This document shows positions 1 to 10,778 of a stretch of DNA of 64,000 bases, one piece after another. The stretch covers positions 682,001 through 746,000 of the forward strand of contig NZ_JYIJ01000019.1 of assembly GCF_001543895.1 (NCBI RefSeq), given 5' to 3'. The stretch's first letter is position 1; each line of letters begins with the position of its first letter. The notes below the pieces were generated by a model, which worked only from the letters and a program-made list of their open reading frames with translations, was not told where the DNA came from and did no database searches. The position numbers were made by a program, and so were the translations under genes. This DNA comes from Carbonactinospora thermoautotrophica. Its GTDB lineage: Bacteria; Actinomycetota; Actinomycetes; Streptomycetales; Carbonactinosporaceae.

Positions 1-486
1 CAGCGCCTGGTAGGTGCTCTCCGGGTCCGGGGTGGTCACCCGGGCGTTGCCGCGCACCTGCTTGAACGCCTCGACGAGGGCGTCCGGGGCGGCACCGTGA
101 CGGCGCAGCAGCTGCGCCACGTCACCCCCGTCGGCGGCCAGGCCGACCATCAGGTGCTCGGTCGACACGTACTCGTCGCCGAGCTGCCGGGCCCGGGCGG
201 CCGCGGTGTTCAGCACCTGGTACAGCCGGCGTGACATGTTGGGCGCGGCGACCGTGGCGCCGGACGCGCTCGGCAGCCGGCCGGCCAGCTCGACCGCCTC
301 GGTCTGGATCCGGGCGCGGTCGGCGCCGACCGCGTCGAGCAGCGGGCCCGCGGTGCCGTCGGTCTGCGCCAGCAGGGCCAACAGGAGGTGTACCGGCTCC
401 ACCTCGGGGTTGCCGGCGGTCGAGGCGGCGCGCACCGCCTCAGAAAGCGCCTCCTGGCTCTTCGTGGTCAGCTTGTACGCTTCCAT
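1..486 (-). CDS. clpB: ATP-dependent chaperone ClpB, N-terminal part (runs off window)
   Basis: ClpB is the cytosolic hexameric AAA+ disaggregase that works with DnaK/DnaJ/GrpE to pull proteins out of aggregates. Only the first 162 residues are in the window. They read MEAYKLTTKSQEALSEAV, then the double Clp-N repeat (about residues 5-145) with the typical stretch YVSTEHLMVGL. The AAA modules lie beyond base 1. The ATG at 484-486 is chosen because it gives the canonical MEAYKLT start. The gene has its own HAIR operator at 501-527 and is separated from the upstream hspR gene by a terminator. Its position directly behind dnaK-grpE-dnaJ-hspR is the usual actinomycete arrangement. Identification is secure. 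Confidence 0.95.
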   Translation of the reverse strand, partial: MEAYKLTTKSQEALSEAVRAASTAGNPEVEPVHLLLALLAQTDGTAGPLLDAVGADRARIQTEAVELAGRLPSASGATVAAPNMSRRLYQVLNTAAARARQLGDEYVSTEHLMVGLAADGGDVAQLLRRHGAAPDALVEAFKQVRGNARVTTPDPESTYQAL

Positions 487-500
487 CGGTCTCCCTCAGG

Positions 501-527
501 AAAGTTGAGTCCGGTTAGCTCAACTTT
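501..527 (-). promoter_or_regulatory. HAIR element (HspR operator) upstream of clpB
   Basis: A perfect inverted repeat with 9-base arms (aaagttgag / ctcaacttt) and a 9-base spacer lies 15 bases upstream of the clpB start. Its core, GTTGAGT-N7-GCTCAAC, fits the HspR-associated inverted repeat CTTGAGT-N7-ACTCAAG. HspR encoded next door would repress clpB here in non-stress conditions. The pattern is seen in sequence; binding is inferred from the family. Confidence 0.88.
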
Positions 528-567
528 CCGGACAGCTATCTTGTTCCCGCCGGACCGCCCCCTGAAA

Positions 568-607
568 CGATCATGGAGTTTTCCGCGAGCGGAAAACTCC
601 ATGATCG
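568..607 (-). terminator. Terminator of the dnaK-grpE-dnaJ-hspR operon
   Basis: A perfect 19-base inverted repeat with only 2 unpaired bases between the arms lies just past the hspR stop. The arms contain an A/T run (cggaaaactcc / ggagttttccg). It would form a very stable hairpin and separates the operon from clpB. No long U-tract follows, as is common in actinomycetes. Confidence 0.8.
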
Positions 608-613
608 TTCCGG

Positions 614-1054
614 TCAACGCGTCGGCGGCTTCCAGACCACCAGCGCCGTACTCTGTCGGATCTGCCGGATGGGCAGCAGGTCCGCCCGGTATGACGGGGA
701 ACCCTGGGCGTCCCGTTGTCGGGCCGCCGCGTAGGCCGCGTCCAGGTCAAGCTCCAGTTCGGCGATCCGCCGCCGCAGCGCGGCCACCTCGGCCTGCAGC
801 TCGAGGATCCGCTTGATCCCGGCGAGGTTGATGCCCTCCTCCTGGGAGAGCCGCTGCACCTCACGCAGCATCTGGATGTCCCGCGCCGAGTACCGTCGCC
901 CCCCGCCCGGCGTACGACCGGGCGAGACGATGCCCAGGCGGTCGTACTGACGGAGCGTCTGGGCGTGCAAGCCCGAAAGCTGGGCAGCGACGGAGATGAC
1001 GTACACCGGGCTGTCGTCGCTCAGCTCGAACGGCCCACGCTCGGTCCCTGCCAT
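614..1054 (-). CDS. hspR: Heat-shock repressor HspR (MerR family)
   Basis: HspR is a MerR-type DNA-binding repressor that, with DnaK as co-repressor, binds HAIR sites and silences dnaK and clpB until misfolded protein titrates DnaK. The 146-residue product has the MerR helix-turn-helix at about residues 15-85 (PVYVISVAAQLSGLHAQTLR, then GRRYSARDIQML) followed by a coiled coil (LELQAEVAALRRRIAELELDLD). The ATG at 1052-1054 lies one base after the dnaJ stop, so translation is probably coupled; a longer upstream reading inside dnaJ has no family support. HAIR sites before dnaK and clpB in this window complete the feedback loop. Confidence 0.95.
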   Translation of the reverse strand: MAGTERGPFELSDDSPVYVISVAAQLSGLHAQTLRQYDRLGIVSPGRTPGGGRRYSARDIQMLREVQRLSQEEGINLAGIKRILELQAEVAALRRRIAELELDLDAAYAAARQRDAQGSPSYRADLLPIRQIRQSTALVVWKPPTR

Positions 1055-1055
1055 G

Positions 1056-2198
1056 TCACTCTCCCTTCGCCAGGTCCAGCAGCCCCGCACGCGGGTCCTC
1101 ACCCGCAGTGGCCGCGGCGAACTCCTCCAGCGCCTTGCGCGCCTTCTCGTTCAGCCGCTGCGGGACGGCCACCTGGACGGTGACCAGCAGATCCCCGCGC
1201 GTGCCGTCCCGCCGCACGGCGCCCTTGCCGCGGACCCGCAGGGTACGCCCGTTGGCGGTGCCCGGCGGAAGCTTGACCGTGACCGGGGCGCCGCTCAAGG
1301 TCGGCACCTTGATCTCCGCCCCCAGCACCGCCTCGGGGAACGTCACCGGCACGGTCACCGTGAGGTTGTCGCCACTGCGCCCGAAGACCGGGTGCGGCTC
1401 GACGTGCACCTGCACGTACAGGTCCCCGGGAGGACCGCCGCGCTCGCCCGGCGCGCCCTTGCCGCGCAGCCGGATCCGCTGGCCGTCCTGCACGCCCGGG
1501 GGGATCCGCACGTGCATGACCTGGGTGCTCTTGCCGCGCCCCGAGCCCCGGCACACCGGGCACGGGTCGTCGACCACGAGCCCGCGCCCGCGGCACTCCC
1601 GGCACGGCTCGGAGAACGCGAACCCGCCCTGCTGGCGGCTCACGTTCCCGGTGCCGAGGCAGTTCGGGCACACCCGCGGGGTGCTGCCCGCCCGCGCGCC
1701 GGTGCCGGCGCAGTGGGCGCACGGGGCCTCGCTGGTCATCCGCAGCGGGACGGTCGTGCCCTCGACCGCCTCGCTGAACCGCAGCGTGACCTCGGTCTCG
1801 ACGTCCGCGCCACGGCGCGGGGCCGTGCGCGGGCGGGTGCCGAAAAGCCCGCCGAAGAGGTCACCGAGCCCTCCGGTGCCGCCCACGCCGCCGAAGAGGT
1901 CACCGAGGTCGAACTGGAACCCGCCACCCGAACCGCCGCTCGACACGCGGAAGCCCCCGCTGCCGAACAGGGCGCGCGCTTCGTCGTACTCGCGCCGCCG
2001 CTTCTCGTCGGCCAGCACGTCGTACGCCTCGGAGATCTCCTTGAAACGCTCCTCGGCCTGCGGGTCGCCCTTGTTGGCGTCCGGGTGGTACTTGCGGGCA
2101 AGCTGGCGGTACGCGCGCTTGATCTCCTCGGTCGAGGCGTCCTTGGGGACGCCGAGGACCTTGTAGTAGTCCTTCTCCAAGTAGTCCTTGGTGCTCAC
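1056..2198 (-). CDS. dnaJ: Chaperone protein DnaJ
   Basis: DnaJ stimulates the DnaK ATPase and delivers substrates. The 380-residue product shows a J domain at about residues 8-75 with the HPD tripeptide ([11 protein letters not shown]), a Gly/Phe-rich linker, the zinc-binding region with four CxxCxGxG repeats ([32 protein letters not shown]) at about 165-230, and the C-terminal substrate-binding domains ending in a Leu-rich tail. The start is GTG (2196-2198) giving [17 protein letters not shown]. It lies 22 bases after grpE and its stop is one base before hspR, so it is the third gene of the heat-shock operon. This is the hspR-linked DnaJ paralogue of actinomycetes, which often carry a second one elsewhere. 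Confidence 0.96.
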   Translation of the reverse strand: MSTKDYLEKDYYKVLGVPKDASTEEIKRAYRQLARKYHPDANKGDPQAEERFKEISEAYDVLADEKRRREYDEARALFGSGGFRVSSGGSGGGFQFDLGDLFGGVGGTGGLGDLFGGLFGTRPRTAPRRGADVETEVTLRFSEAVEGTTVPLRMTSEAPCAHCAGTGARAGSTPRVCPNCLGTGNVSRQQGGFAFSEPCRECRGRGLVVDDPCPVCRGSGRGKSTQVMHVRIPPGVQDGQRIRLRGKGAPGERGGPPGDLYVQVHVEPHPVFGRSGDNLTVTVPVTFPEAVLGAEIKVPTLSGAPVTVKLPPGTANGRTLRVRGKGAVRRDGTRGDLLVTVQVAVPQRLNEKARKALEEFAAATAGEDPRAGLLDLAKGE

Positions 2199-2220
2199 CG
2201 GCGTCCCTCACCTCCTCCGA

Positions 2221-4942
<2,722 letters not shown>

Positions 4943-4950
4943 ATTTCGAT

Positions 4951-4971
4951 CCTGAGTTTAGCAGACTCAAT
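4951..4971 (-). promoter_or_regulatory. HAIR element 2 upstream of dnaK
   Basis: CCTGAGT-N7-ACTCAAT is a weaker copy of the HAIR consensus with the same 7-base spacer, between the other two sites. The regular spacing of the three sites suggests cooperative HspR binding. Confidence 0.75.
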
Positions 4972-4974
4972 GCG

Positions 4975-4995
4975 CTTGAGTCCGCCTGACTCAAC
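4975..4995 (-). promoter_or_regulatory. HAIR element 3 upstream of dnaK
   Basis: CTTGAGT-N7-ACTCAAC matches the HAIR consensus at 13 of 14 arm positions and is the most distal dnaK operator. Confidence 0.88.
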
Positions 4996-5272
4996 TTAGC
5001 TGGGCTGGCGGCTTATTCCCGACGCCTCCAACGCTCGGCGACCCGCGGTGGTGCCCGCCGCTCGGTCCCCAGCCGATGACGTTCCCTCCCGCTCGGGACT
5101 GGGACGACCGAACCCCAAGTCGTCGAGGCGGGTCCGGACGCCACGGCGCAGGACGAGCCTGTACCCCGGATGGTCGCCCGGTTCACGCCGCTCGCGCGGG
5201 CGCCCGCGGCCTGCTCCGCGAAACTGACGGGTGTGGCCGCCTTGGACCAGCCGCGGGTCTACGCTCGAAGGT

Positions 5273-5422
5273 GTGCTGAGCAGCCTGCGGAACCCTCAGG
5301 GCGGACCAGGCCCCCACGTGCGGGTGGTCGCCGCCCTGGTCGTGATCGGGTTGCTCGCGCTGAGCGCACCCGTCGTGGTGCCGCCCGCCATGCGCTGGAT
5401 CGTCCGACTGCTCACCATCTAG
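5273..5422 (+). CDS. Possible small single-span membrane protein
   Basis: A 49-residue open frame from a GTG has a hydrophilic Gly/Pro-rich N-terminus and one hydrophobic segment (VVAALVVIGLLALSAPVVV) followed by a positively charged tail (MRWIVRLL). That suggests a small membrane-anchored protein with its C-terminus on the cytoplasmic side. A GAAGG lies very close to the GTG, so the ribosome site is poor. I do not recognise a family. It sits alone between the heat-shock operon and the iron-sulfur oxidoreductase gene. It could be chance, but the clean membrane segment makes a real gene plausible. Confidence 0.4.
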   Translation: MLSSLRNPQGGPGPHVRVVAALVVIGLLALSAPVVVPPAMRWIVRLLTI

Positions 5423-5727
5423 GCGCCGCGTCCTTCCCCGTCATGTCCCTCCTCGTCGTGGCCGTACGCCACGTGGCCGTGACTGGTGTGCCGCCCCGGT
5501 TCACCGCCGCCACCCCCTCGTGAGGAAGAATCGATCAGTCTTTTTGTCGATAAACCTGCAAAACGACTTCCAGGAGCAAACAGGATCACCGCACGTATGA
5601 CGCAGTGACGTAATATTCGTCACTCAGGGCGAAGTTACTCGCGAGTACACTCAGGTACGGCTTTAGATTGAGGCCGACGTGTGGCCGCCCGTCCTGGGCG
5701 ACCTACGAGCAAAGGAGCCGCCCGCTC
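5423..5727 (+). promoter_or_regulatory. Intergenic regulatory region of the iron-sulfur oxidoreductase gene
   Basis: No gene is seen here. The region is AT-richer than its surroundings and contains two inverted repeats. AGTGACG-N7-CGTCACT (5604-5624) is a perfect 7-base-arm repeat. GTTACTCGCGAGTAC (5634-5648) contains a 12-base palindrome and matches a motif found twice upstream of the FadE5-like gene at 27.8 kb. A good AAAGGAG ribosome site (5711-5717) precedes the ATG at 5728. Confidence 0.6.
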
Positions 5728-7974
5728 ATGCAGCTCGCCGCGATCATTGTTTCGCTGGTCTTCACCCTGGTCGGTGTGGTGTTGGTGGTGCGCACGGCCG
5801 CGCACATCGTCTCTGTGGTCCGCGCCGGCCAACCCGCGGTGGGCCGGACGGACGACCCGGGCCAGCGCTTCGTCACGATGTTGCGGGAGACGCTGGGCCA
5901 CACCCGGATGCTGAAGTGGAGCCTGGTCGGCGCGGCCCACTGGTTCGTGTTCGTCGGGTTCGGGTTTTTGTTTTTCACGCTGGTCACCGCGTACGGGCAG
6001 TTGTTCGACGCCGACTTCGCGTTGCCGGTGATCGGGCACTGGGCCCCGTACGAGATCACGACGGAGCTCATCGCCTGGACGACCCTGGTCAGCATCGCGA
6101 TCCTGATCGGAGTCCGGCAGGCGAGTCATCCGCGGCGGGCGGGGCGCAAGAGCCGGTTCGCGGGGTCGAACTTCTGGCAGGCGTACTACGTGGAGTGGAC
6201 GATCGTCGGGGTGGCGGTGTGCATCCTGGTGCTGCGCGGCCTGGAGGGCGCGCTGGCCGGGGTGGAGGACTACAGCGCGCACTTCGCGTTGAGCTATCCG
6301 CTGGTCCGGGCGTTTGCCGGGTTGTCGCGGGGGGCGGTGGAGAACGCGATCTACGGGGTGGCCGCGGCGAAGATCGTGATCTCGATGGCGTGGTTCATCA
6401 CGATCGGGTTGAACGCCACCATGGGGGTGGCCTGGCACCGGTTCACCGCGTTCTTCAACATCTTCTTCCAGCGCAACGCCGGCGGGGAGCCGGCGCTGGG
6501 GGCGCTGCAGCCGATCATGTCCGGGGGTAAGCCGGTCGACTTCGAGGACCCCGGGGAGGAGGACCTGTTCGGGGTCGGGGCGGTGGAGCACTTCACCTGG
6601 AAGGGGTTGTTGGACTTCGCCACCTGTACCGAGTGTGGCCGTTGCCAGTCGCAGTGCCCGGCGTGGAACACCGGCAAGCCGCTGTCACCGAAGCTGTTGA
6701 TCACCGGGTTGCGGGACCACGCGTTCGCCAAGGCGCCGTACCTGCTGGCGGGCGGCGGTAGGGACGCGGCCGGGGAGGAGAAGCTGGCCCCGCAGGCCTA
6801 CGCCGCGCTGCCCGAGGCGGTGCGCGCGGAGGCCGAGCGGCCGCTGGTGGGTACCGCCGCCGAGGGTGGGGTGATCGACCCGGAGGTGCTGTGGTCGTGC
6901 ACCACCTGCGGGGCGTGCGTGGAGCAGTGCCCGGTCGACATCGAGCACGTCGACCACATCATCGACATGCGCCGCTACCAGGTGCTGATCGAGTCGGCGT
7001 TCCCGTCCGAGGCGGGGGTGATGCTGAAGAACCTGGAGAACCGCGGCAACCCCTGGGGCATGGCCGAGACCCGGCGGCTGGACTGGACCGAGGGCCTGGA
7101 CTTTGAGGTGCCGGTGGTCGGCGACACCATCGAGGACCTGTCGGAGGTGGAGTACCTGTACTGGGTGGGCTGCGCTGGGGCGTTGGAGGACCGGGCGAAG
7201 AAGACCACCCGCGCGTTCGCCGAACTGCTGCACATCGCGGGCGTGAAGTTCGCGATCTTGGGCCCGGGCGAGGCGTGCACCGGCGACCCGGCCCGCCGGC
7301 TGGGGAACGAGTTCCTGTTCCACATGCTCGCCAGTGCGAACATCGAGACCCTCACCCAGGCCAAGGCGACGAAGATCGTCGCGACCTGCCCGCACTGCTT
7401 CAACACCCTGGCCAACGAATACCCCCAGCTCGGCGGGCGTTTCGAGGTCATCCACCACACCCAGCTGCTGGACCGGCTGGTCGCCGAGGGCCGGCTCACC
7501 CCCCTCACCCCCATCGAGGGCACCATCACCTACCACGACCCGTGCTACCTGGGCCGGCACAACCGGGTGTACACCCCGCCGCGGGAGATCCTGGCCAAGG
7601 TGCCCGGGGTGCGCACCACCGAGATGCACCGCTGCCGGGAGCGCGGGTTCTGCTGCGGCGCGGGCGGCGCGCGCATGTGGATGGAAGAACGCATCGGCAA
7701 GCGCATCAACACCGAGCGGGTGGAGGAGGCGCTGTCGGTCCACCCGGACACCGTCTCCACCGCCTGCCCGTTCTGCCTGGTGATGCTGTCGGACGGCGTG
7801 ACCGCGAAGCAGCAATCCGGCCAGGCCCCGGAATCCCTGCAGGTGGTGGACGTCGCCCAACTGCTGCTCACCTCGGTCAAACAACCCGCGACCGCGGCGA
7901 ACGGCACCGGCACCGGACCGGCCCCGATCGAGGCCGACACCCCGCCGCTCTCGCCGGAGGCACACGCGGACTGA
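5728..7974 (+). CDS. Membrane-bound iron-sulfur oxidoreductase (heterodisulfide-reductase-like)
   Basis: This 748-residue protein is probably a membrane quinone-linked oxidoreductase. Residues 1-270 hold about five hydrophobic spans resembling a NarI-type gamma subunit. Two [4Fe-4S] ferredoxin motifs follow, CTECGRCQSQCP (about 299) and CTTCGACVEQCP (about 390). Two cysteine-rich CCG domains come next, with GCAGALE (about 477), CPHCFNTL (about 553), HDPCYLGRH (about 604) and CCGAGGARMW (about 645). This architecture is shared with actinobacterial proteins such as mycobacterial Rv0338c and with HdrD/GlpC. The start is the ATG behind AAAGGAG; an in-frame upstream extension lacks a ribosome site. 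The operator shared with the acyl-CoA dehydrogenase suggests it takes electrons from fatty-acid oxidation; this is inference. It is monocistronic. Confidence 0.88.
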   Translation: MQLAAIIVSLVFTLVGVVLVVRTAAHIVSVVRAGQPAVGRTDDPGQRFVTMLRETLGHTRMLKWSLVGAAHWFVFVGFGFLFFTLVTAYGQLFDADFALPVIGHWAPYEITTELIAWTTLVSIAILIGVRQASHPRRAGRKSRFAGSNFWQAYYVEWTIVGVAVCILVLRGLEGALAGVEDYSAHFALSYPLVRAFAGLSRGAVENAIYGVAAAKIVISMAWFITIGLNATMGVAWHRFTAFFNIFFQRNAGGEPALGALQPIMSGGKPVDFEDPGEEDLFGVGAVEHFTWKGLLDFATCTECGRCQSQCPAWNTGKPLSPKLLITGLRDHAFAKAPYLLAGGGRDAAGEEKLAPQAYAALPEAVRAEAERPLVGTAAEGGVIDPEVLWSCTTCGACVEQCPVDIEHVDHIIDMRRYQVLIESAFPSEAGVMLKNLENRGNPWGMAETRRLDWTEGLDFEVPVVGDTIEDLSEVEYLYWVGCAGALEDRAKKTTRAFAELLHIAGVKFAILGPGEACTGDPARRLGNEFLFHMLASANIETLTQAKATKIVATCPHCFNTLANEYPQLGGRFEVIHHTQLLDRLVAEGRLTPLTPIEGTITYHDPCYLGRHNRVYTPPREILAKVPGVRTTEMHRCRERGFCCGAGGARMWMEERIGKRINTERVEEALSVHPDTVSTACPFCLVMLSDGVTAKQQSGQAPESLQVVDVAQLLLTSVKQPATAANGTGTGPAPIEADTPPLSPEAHAD

Positions 7975-7980
7975 CGCGTC

Positions 7981-8017
7981 CGGTCATGGGCGGGGGCTTC
8001 GCTCGCGCCCATGACCG
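7981..8017. terminator. Bidirectional terminator between convergent genes
   Basis: A perfect 12-base inverted repeat (cggtcatgggcg / cgcccatgaccg) with a 13-base loop lies between the iron-sulfur oxidoreductase stop and the stop of the convergent LuxR-type regulator, so it can serve both. Confidence 0.75.
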
Positions 8018-8028
8018 CTTCCGGGACG

Positions 8029-10359
8029 TCAGGAGGATTCCGGCGCGGCGCGGCGCTCGGTGACCCAGGCGGCGATCTGGGTGCGTGAGGTGAAGCCGAG
8101 CTTGCGCAGGATGTGCTCGACGTGGGTCTCGGCCGTCCGCTGAGCGATCACCAGCTGCGCGGCGATCTCCTTGTTGCTGAGCCCCTGAGCCACGAGTTCC
8201 GCGATCTGCATCTCCCGCCGGGTCAGGGCCGCCGAGGACGCAGGCCGGGACGGCGAGGCGAACTCCACCGTCTCCTCCAAGGCGTACGCGACCGCCTGCT
8301 CGAGCGTGAACCGGGTGCCCTCGGCGAAGGCGGCCGGGAACGCCCGGTCCCCCAGCAGCCGACGTGTCTTCGCCTCGGTCTCCGAATGCAGGGTCATCCG
8401 GTCGCGGAAATCCGCGGCGGACGGGTCGATCTCCCGCCAGACGGTCGCGTACAGGACGCCGAGCAGCCTGGCCGCGCGTTCCCCCTGGCCCTGCGCGGCG
8501 GCGACCCAGGCGGCGGTCTCCAGGCACAGGCCGATGCCGACCCGGTCGTTGAAGGGACGCTTGAGCTCCAGGCTCTCCCGGGCCAGCGCGGCGGCCTCCC
8601 GGACGTCGCCGCGGCGGCATGCATCGGAGCTCTTCACCCACATCGCCCAGGACCGGACCAGCCGGTCACCCGCCGCCGAGCACAGCGCCAGGCTCTCCTC
8701 GTACAGGGCGCGGACGCGCTCGTCACCGGCGAGCGACGCGGGCAGAATCGACTCGGACCGGGCGATGGCGACCCCCGCCGCGTCGCCGATGGCGCGGTAG
8801 CGCTCGCACGCCTCGTCGTAGCAGGCGACCGACCGGGCGAAGTCGCCCTTGAACAAGGCGACGAGGGCCTCGAAATGGGTGAGGTAGGCCCGTGCGGCCG
8901 GGTCGTCGAGAGTCGCGACGAGCAGGCTGAGCTCCTGATACCAGGCGAGGGACTCGGCCATGTCGGCGCAGAAGTAGGCCAGCTTCCCGGCCTGCCACAA
9001 GGCCTTGGCGCGCAGCGGGCTGGCCTCGGGATCGGCCTGGAGCGCGCGGGCCAGCCAGTGGCGGCCCTCGCGGAGCCGGCCGGAGCCGAGCCAGTGCATG
9101 CCGAGGGCCACGGCGATCGCGGTGGCGGCGCGTGGCTCGTACCGGGCTTCCAGAGAGAAGTCCAGCGCGATGCGGATGTTCGGCAGCTCGGCCTGCAACC
9201 ACGCGTACCAATCCGCCTGCCGTTCACCGAACCACTCGGCCCCGGCCTGCTCGGCGAGTCGCCGGTACCAGTCGCAGTGCCGCTGTCTCAGCTCCGTCTC
9301 CCCGCCGATCTCGGCGAGCCGTTCCCGGCCGTACTGGCGCACGGTCTCGAGCAGCCGGTAGCGCACCCGGGACCCGTTCTCCTCACGGACGAGGACCGAC
9401 TTGTCGATCAGGCCCGCCACCAGGTCGAAGATCTTCTCGGGCGGGAGCTCGCCGTCGGAGCAGACGGCTTCGGCGGCATCCAGGTCGAACCCGCCGGAGA
9501 AGATGGACAACCGCGCCCACAGGGCCTGCTCCTCGGGCGAGCACAGATCGAAGCTCCAGTCGATCAGCGCGCGCAGCGTCCGCTGGCGGGGCAGCGCGGT
9601 ACGGCTGCCGCCGGTCAGCAGCTGGAAGCGGTCGTCGAGCCGGTCGAGGATCTGGTGCACCGAGAGCGACCGCAGCCGTACCGCCGCCAGCTCGATCGCC
9701 AGGGGGATCCCCTCCAGCCGCCGGCACAGCCGGGCCACCGCGGCCGCGTTGCGGTCGTCGATCCGGAAGCTCGGCAGGACCGCTGCCGCGCGCTCGGCGA
9801 ACAGGTTCACCGCGTCGTACTGGCGGAGCGTGCTCGCCGACTGGTTGCGGGAGAGGTCGGGCACGGACAACGGGGGCACCGAGAGGGTCCACTCCCCATC
9901 CACCCCCAGCGCCTGCCGGCTCGTCGCCAGGATCCGCAGCTCAGGCCCGGTCTGAAGCAGCGTGTCGACGAGCGTCGCGCACTCGTCGAGCAGGTGCTCG
10001 CAGTTGTCCAACACGAGTAGGGCGCGCTTGTCCTGGAGGTACGCCGACAGGACCTCCAGCGACGAGCGGGCCGACTGGTCGGAGACGTCCAGGGCGGTCG
10101 CGACCGTGTCGGGCAGCAACTTGGGATCCTCAAGAGACGCCAGATCGACGAGCCAGACACCATCGGGGAACGCTCGGTGCAACTCGGCGGCGACGCGCAG
10201 GGCCAACCGCGTCTTGCCGACGCCTCCAACGCCGGTCAGAGTCAGCAGGCGGGTCTGCGACAGAAGTCGCTTGGCCTCGGTCAACTCGCGCCGACGGCCG
10301 ACGAAACTGGTCACCTCAACGGGCAAGTTGCCCACCCGGCGAGGCGGGACGGCGGGCAT
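8029..10359 (-). CDS. Large ATP-binding regulator with TPR-like domain and LuxR helix-turn-helix
   Basis: A 776-residue transcriptional regulator of the NB-ARC/LuxR type common in actinomycetes. A P-loop ATPase starts at about residue 15 (SFVGRRRELTEAK) with Walker A GVGGVGKT at about 42-49 and a Walker B-like LLVLDNCEHLLD near 115. A long helical repeat region (about 350-690) rich in TPR-like Ala/Leu pairs follows. The C-terminus is a LuxR/GerE helix-turn-helix (LTRREMQIAELVAQGLSNKE, then AETHVEHILRKLG). The ligand is unknown. The ATG lies very close to a promoter-like sequence, so the mRNA may be leaderless. It is divergent from the flavin monooxygenase gene about 420 bases away, which is a candidate target. 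Confidence 0.9.
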   Translation of the reverse strand: MPAVPPRRVGNLPVEVTSFVGRRRELTEAKRLLSQTRLLTLTGVGGVGKTRLALRVAAELHRAFPDGVWLVDLASLEDPKLLPDTVATALDVSDQSARSSLEVLSAYLQDKRALLVLDNCEHLLDECATLVDTLLQTGPELRILATSRQALGVDGEWTLSVPPLSVPDLSRNQSASTLRQYDAVNLFAERAAAVLPSFRIDDRNAAAVARLCRRLEGIPLAIELAAVRLRSLSVHQILDRLDDRFQLLTGGSRTALPRQRTLRALIDWSFDLCSPEEQALWARLSIFSGGFDLDAAEAVCSDGELPPEKIFDLVAGLIDKSVLVREENGSRVRYRLLETVRQYGRERLAEIGGETELRQRHCDWYRRLAEQAGAEWFGERQADWYAWLQAELPNIRIALDFSLEARYEPRAATAIAVALGMHWLGSGRLREGRHWLARALQADPEASPLRAKALWQAGKLAYFCADMAESLAWYQELSLLVATLDDPAARAYLTHFEALVALFKGDFARSVACYDEACERYRAIGDAAGVAIARSESILPASLAGDERVRALYEESLALCSAAGDRLVRSWAMWVKSSDACRRGDVREAAALARESLELKRPFNDRVGIGLCLETAAWVAAAQGQGERAARLLGVLYATVWREIDPSAADFRDRMTLHSETEAKTRRLLGDRAFPAAFAEGTRFTLEQAVAYALEETVEFASPSRPASSAALTRREMQIAELVAQGLSNKEIAAQLVIAQRTAETHVEHILRKLGFTSRTQIAAWVTERRAAPESS

Positions 10360-10368
10360 CGCGAATAT

Positions 10369-10397
10369 ACGCTAAGTCGCCCGCCGCAATGGGTCAA
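10369..10397 (-). promoter_or_regulatory. Promoter of the LuxR-type regulator, probably leaderless
   Basis: On the minus strand, TTGACC (10392-10397) and TAGCGT (10369-10374) are separated by exactly 17 bases, a good housekeeping promoter. The -10 element ends about 9 bases before the ATG, so transcription would start at or next to the start codon. Confidence 0.6.
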
Positions 10398-10778
10398 ACC
10401 CAGGCGTGATCGTCCGCGGCACGCCGCTCAGCGCACCCGTTGTTCCCGCTCACGCACCGTGCCAGGCGGACACGACGGCAAGGCACGAGTGGCCCTCGGC
10501 CTTGGTCGCCGGGCCGAACGGGGAGCTGTCGCGCGCCGGTCGGCCCAGCGCTCGTCTATCTTCGGGCCCCGCCGCACGCGCCGGTACGAGAGGATTCCCG
10601 ACCCGACTACGTACGCCATATGCACCGCGCCGCCCTGTGTGTTTTGTTGTGTTTCTTCCGTATGTTCCGCTGGTCCGCGCCGAGCCGGGACATGCCTCAC
10701 AGGACGGGCGCTTTTCAGCCGGGTCGGAGCGGGAGATAATTCAACAGGTGATGAAAATCAACTGACTGGGGGTGTCCC
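10398..10778. other. Divergent intergenic region, no gene seen
   Basis: Several overlapping open frames exist on both strands but none has a recognisable domain, a ribosome site or plausible composition. The last 60 bases before the monooxygenase ATG are AT-richer (around gataattcaacaggtgatg) and probably contain its promoter; GGGGGTG precedes the start. Confidence 0.5.

Noticed and set aside
10406-10765. Open frame of 119 codons between the LuxR-type and monooxygenase genes
   Set aside because: No ribosome site, no recognisable domain, and overlapping frames of equal length on both strands, typical of GC-rich noncoding DNA.
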